A stretch of 14,495 nt of DNA from Bacteroidota bacterium (GTDB lineage Bacteria > Bacteroidota > Bacteroidia > Bacteroidales > VadinHA17): contig DAOVQI010000030.1 in NCBI GenBank assembly GCA_030628785.1, positions 1 through 14,495 on the forward strand. Reading direction: 5' to 3'. Below the pieces are notes generated by a model. It had not been told where the DNA came from and ran no database searches. It saw only the letters and a program-made list of their open reading frames with translations. A program made the position numbers and the translations under genes. Shown piece after piece: positions 12,160-14,495 of the stretch. Within the stretch, counting starts at the first letter, position 1; each line of letters begins with the position of its first letter.

Positions 12160-14495
12160 ATGAAAAAATTAATCCTTTTTTTCCTATTGGCACAAATCCT
12201 CCCGGTGTTTCATCCATTGTGGGGACAGACATTCAAAAAGTTCTCGACCGACACGAGCAAATATATTGAGGATTTAAATCTCTTTATGGGCAAGAATATT
12301 ACTGAAAAAAACCAATTAGTTCTTAACAAATTCATTGGGTTGTGGCAAACAGGAGCATACACTGACCAGGAGAGAAATCAAATTATATCTATTTCAAACT
12401 CTTTAATAAAACGAAAAGCCAGACCAATTCCTCACTTTAAAAATTACCTTATTTCACTTACAGAATTTAAAGAAAGCTCTTTTGATCCTGATCAGTTTAA
12501 TACCTGGGTGGAAGGATTAAATAATATCATTGAAAAGAAGCGATTATCCTTAAGAATTATTGACAGGTTTCTTCAAATCACATATTGGATCTTATCGGAT
12601 AATACTCTCTTCAAATCACCCTCGACCCAATGGAAATCAAGTTCGGGAGATTATAAGTTTGTTTTCGACACCGATTTTAAAATTATTTTTGATGAAGTAG
12701 ATCTTATCTGCTATGCACAAAACGATAGCGGCATGATCTTTCAGACAAAAGGTGAGTTCCTTCCTGAACGGGTGTATTGGAAAGGCTTGGGTGGTATGGT
12801 AACTTGGGAAAGAGCCGGTTATAAACGAGATGATGTATTTGCTACCTTGAACCGGTATGAAATTGACATGACACGTTCACAATATTCGGCCGATTCAGTC
12901 TCCTTTAACAATATCTTTTACTTTAAAGAACCTGTTTCAGGCCTTCTCGAAGAAAGAATCAAAGTTACAACTTCACCTCAACGAGCCTCTTATCCCCGAT
13001 TCACCTCTTATACAAAGCGGTTTTTTGTAAAAGATCTATATGAAAATATCGATTTTGAGGGTGGGCTTTCAATGCAGGGAGCGATCATGAATGGCTCAGG
13101 AAGTGAATATGAAACCGCTTTGCTCTCGTTATATCATAATGATTCATTGTTTTTCAAAATAAACTCTTCCTTTTTTGCTTTCAGAAACAACCGGGTCACA
13201 AGTCGGAATACTACCGTTTCAATCTACCTTGACAACGATTCCATCTTCCATCCGAATATCGCATTTAATTATGACACTGAAACCAAAGAAGTCTCCCTCT
13301 ACAGAACAGATGACAATTTAACCAGAGGTCCATATTTTAATTCTTTTCATAAATTGGATATGGAATTTGAGCAACTGATATGGAAAACGGATGAAACCAT
13401 AATGAAGTTCACTATGGCAAAAGGATCCTCTTTAGGCCAGTCCAGATTTCAGTCCATAAATTATTTTAATCAAAATCATTTTTACCGAATACAGGCAATG
13501 GACGAGTTCCATCCTTTATATTTATTAAAAAAGTTTGCAGAATGGTATTATTCTGAGACCTTCCCGGTAGAGGAACTTGCCAGATGGATGAGTAAGCCGG
13601 CTCATCAAATAGTAGCATTATGTGTTCGCCTGTCTAATGATGGTTTTGTATATTATAACAAAAACAACCAGGAAGTAACCCTTAAAAAAAGTTTGTTTGA
13701 TTACCTCGATGCGTATGCCGGCAACATTGATTATGATGTTATTGACTTCGTTTCAAACACAAACGCCCCCCTTGAAAATGCAATCCTGGATCTGGAAACA
13801 TATAATTTAACCATAAACGGTATTCCCAGAATATTTCTGAGTGATTCTCAAAATGTTGTTATTTATCCAAAAGGGAATAAAATCAATTTAAAGAAAAACA
13901 GAAATTTTACGTTCGACGGTACAATCCGAGGAGGATTGTTTACATTTTCTGGAAGTAACTTTGTCTTTGATTATGATTCCTTTAAAGTTAATCTGTATAA
14001 CATCGATTCTCTTAAAATCTCTGTTCAGACAGGATTGGTCGATGAATATGGGCGACATTATCTGGAAGAACTTGAGAATATCATCGTGATGGTAACCGGA
14101 GAATTAATCATTGACAAGCCTCATAATAAATCAGGACTATCCGGTTTTCCCGAATATCCAATATTCAATAGTAATGAAAATTCTTATGTTTATTATGATA
14201 AGTCTACTAAGCTTGATAGTACATATTCAAAAAATGACTTTTATTTTAAACTTGATCCATACACCATTCACCATCTGGATAATTTCACCAAAGAAGATGT
14301 AAACTTCAGTGGAGAATTCTATAGTGGGAATATTTTCCCAACAATAAAGGAAAAATTGGTTGTACAGAAAGATAATTCACTCGGATTTTCCCACTCAACT
14401 CCCGAAGAGGGACTTCCTGTATACGGTGGCAAGGGAGTTTATTTTAACGATTTAAAAATGAGCAATATCGGGCTTGAGGGAAAGGGTGAATTGAA
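12160..14495 (+). CDS. Large exported protein of unknown function, 3' end outside window
   Basis: An uninterrupted frame of 778 full codons runs from ATG 12160 to the window end with no stop, so the gene is cut by the window rather than broken. A signal peptide (MKKLILFFLLAQILPVFHPLWGQ) predicts export. Residues about 25-150 are helical and charged; from about 155 on the protein is mostly alternating beta-strand sequence rich in Asp, Asn and aromatic residues, as in long beta-sandwich or beta-helix scaffolds. Residues about 450-515 differ: a helical stretch with FPVEELARWM, ALCVRLSNDGFVYYN and EVTLKKSL resembles a winged-helix fold, which is odd in an exported protein. I recall uncharacterised Bacteroidota proteins of about 1500 residues of this kind but cannot name a family. 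No cysteine follows the leader as a lipobox and no catalytic motif was recognised. It has its own candidate promoter after tpiA. Confidence 0.85.
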   Translation, partial: MKKLILFFLLAQILPVFHPLWGQTFKKFSTDTSKYIEDLNLFMGKNITEKNQLVLNKFIGLWQTGAYTDQERNQIISISNSLIKRKARPIPHFKNYLISLTEFKESSFDPDQFNTWVEGLNNIIEKKRLSLRIIDRFLQITYWILSDNTLFKSPSTQWKSSSGDYKFVFDTDFKIIFDEVDLICYAQNDSGMIFQTKGEFLPERVYWKGLGGMVTWERAGYKRDDVFATLNRYEIDMTRSQYSADSVSFNNIFYFKEPVSGLLEERIKVTTSPQRASYPRFTSYTKRFFVKDLYENIDFEGGLSMQGAIMNGSGSEYETALLSLYHNDSLFFKINSSFFAFRNNRVTSRNTTVSIYLDNDSIFHPNIAFNYDTETKEVSLYRTDDNLTRGPYFNSFHKLDMEFEQLIWKTDETIMKFTMAKGSSLGQSRFQSINYFNQNHFYRIQAMDEFHPLYLLKKFAEWYYSETFPVEELARWMSKPAHQIVALCVRLSNDGFVYYNKNNQEVTLKKSLFDYLDAYAGNIDYDVIDFVSNTNAPLENAILDLETYNLTINGIPRIFLSDSQNVVIYPKGNKINLKKNRNFTFDGTIRGGLFTFSGSNFVFDYDSFKVNLYNIDSLKISVQTGLVDEYGRHYLEELENIIVMVTGELIIDKPHNKSGLSGFPEYPIFNSNENSYVYYDKSTKLDSTYSKNDFYFKLDPYTIHHLDNFTKEDVNFSGEFYSGNIFPTIKEKLVVQKDNSLGFSHSTPEEGLPVYGGKGVYFNDLKMSNIGLEGKGEL

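Noticed and set aside
14111..14302. 63-codon plus-strand ORF near the window end
   Set aside because: It lies in another frame inside the large exported-protein gene, which is open throughout.

Overview
The window reads as a chromosomal segment of a Bacteroidota bacterium, probably Bacteroidales/Marinilabiliales-like. The sequence is AT-rich and start codons lack Shine-Dalgarno sequences. Several promoters fit the TTTG / TAnnTTTG consensus of that phylum. Exported proteins have short MKK-type signal peptides, and the gene families (C69 dipeptidase, ~570-aa M23 protein, MauE/DoxX-plus-thioredoxin-like protein next to tpiA, coiled-coil gene next to zapA) are typical of it. No phage, plasmid, CRISPR, tRNA or rRNA gene was seen.

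Layout: 99-1784 (-) exported C69 dipeptidase; 1785-2249 a repeat-bearing spacer; 2250-3389 (-) iron-containing alcohol dehydrogenase of the YqhD/BDH type with all four metal ligands; 3390-4068 a GC-richer, hairpin-dense spacer; 4069-5136 (-) anhydro-N-acetylmuramic acid kinase; 5137-5562 a spacer full of heptamer tandem repeats; 5563-6465 (+) sugar-phosphate nucleotidyltransferase; 6576-8306 (-) exported M23 metallopeptidase; 8382-8471 a second copy of a 90-nt three-hairpin repeat; 8633-9233 (+) a coiled-coil protein and ZapA; 9261-9454 (+) a structured RNA that looks like 6S RNA; 9455-9873 a spacer with inverted octamer arrays; 9874-11109 (+) MauE/DoxX-type membrane protein; 11310-12074 (+) triosephosphate isomerase; 12160 to the window end (+) the first 778 codons of a very large exported protein of unknown function.

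The genes are mostly housekeeping. Wall turnover and recycling is a loose theme (AnmK, M23, perhaps the C69 dipeptidase and the nucleotidyltransferase), and zapA plus its coiled-coil partner belong to cell division. The clearest operon is coiled-coil gene-zapA, with 6S RNA directly downstream.

The unusual content lies between the genes. (i) A 90-nt three-hairpin element occurs twice; its nine differences are all transitions. (ii) A cluster of nested palindromes lies at 3452-3895 and includes a 50-nt perfectly closed three-way junction. (iii) A degenerate two-box repeat lies on both sides of anmK in opposite orientation. (iv) There are about nine short tandem arrays whose units differ in sequence but are always 7 or 8 bp long. 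These spacers look like a mosaic of small non-autonomous elements and are the best place to look for something undescribed.
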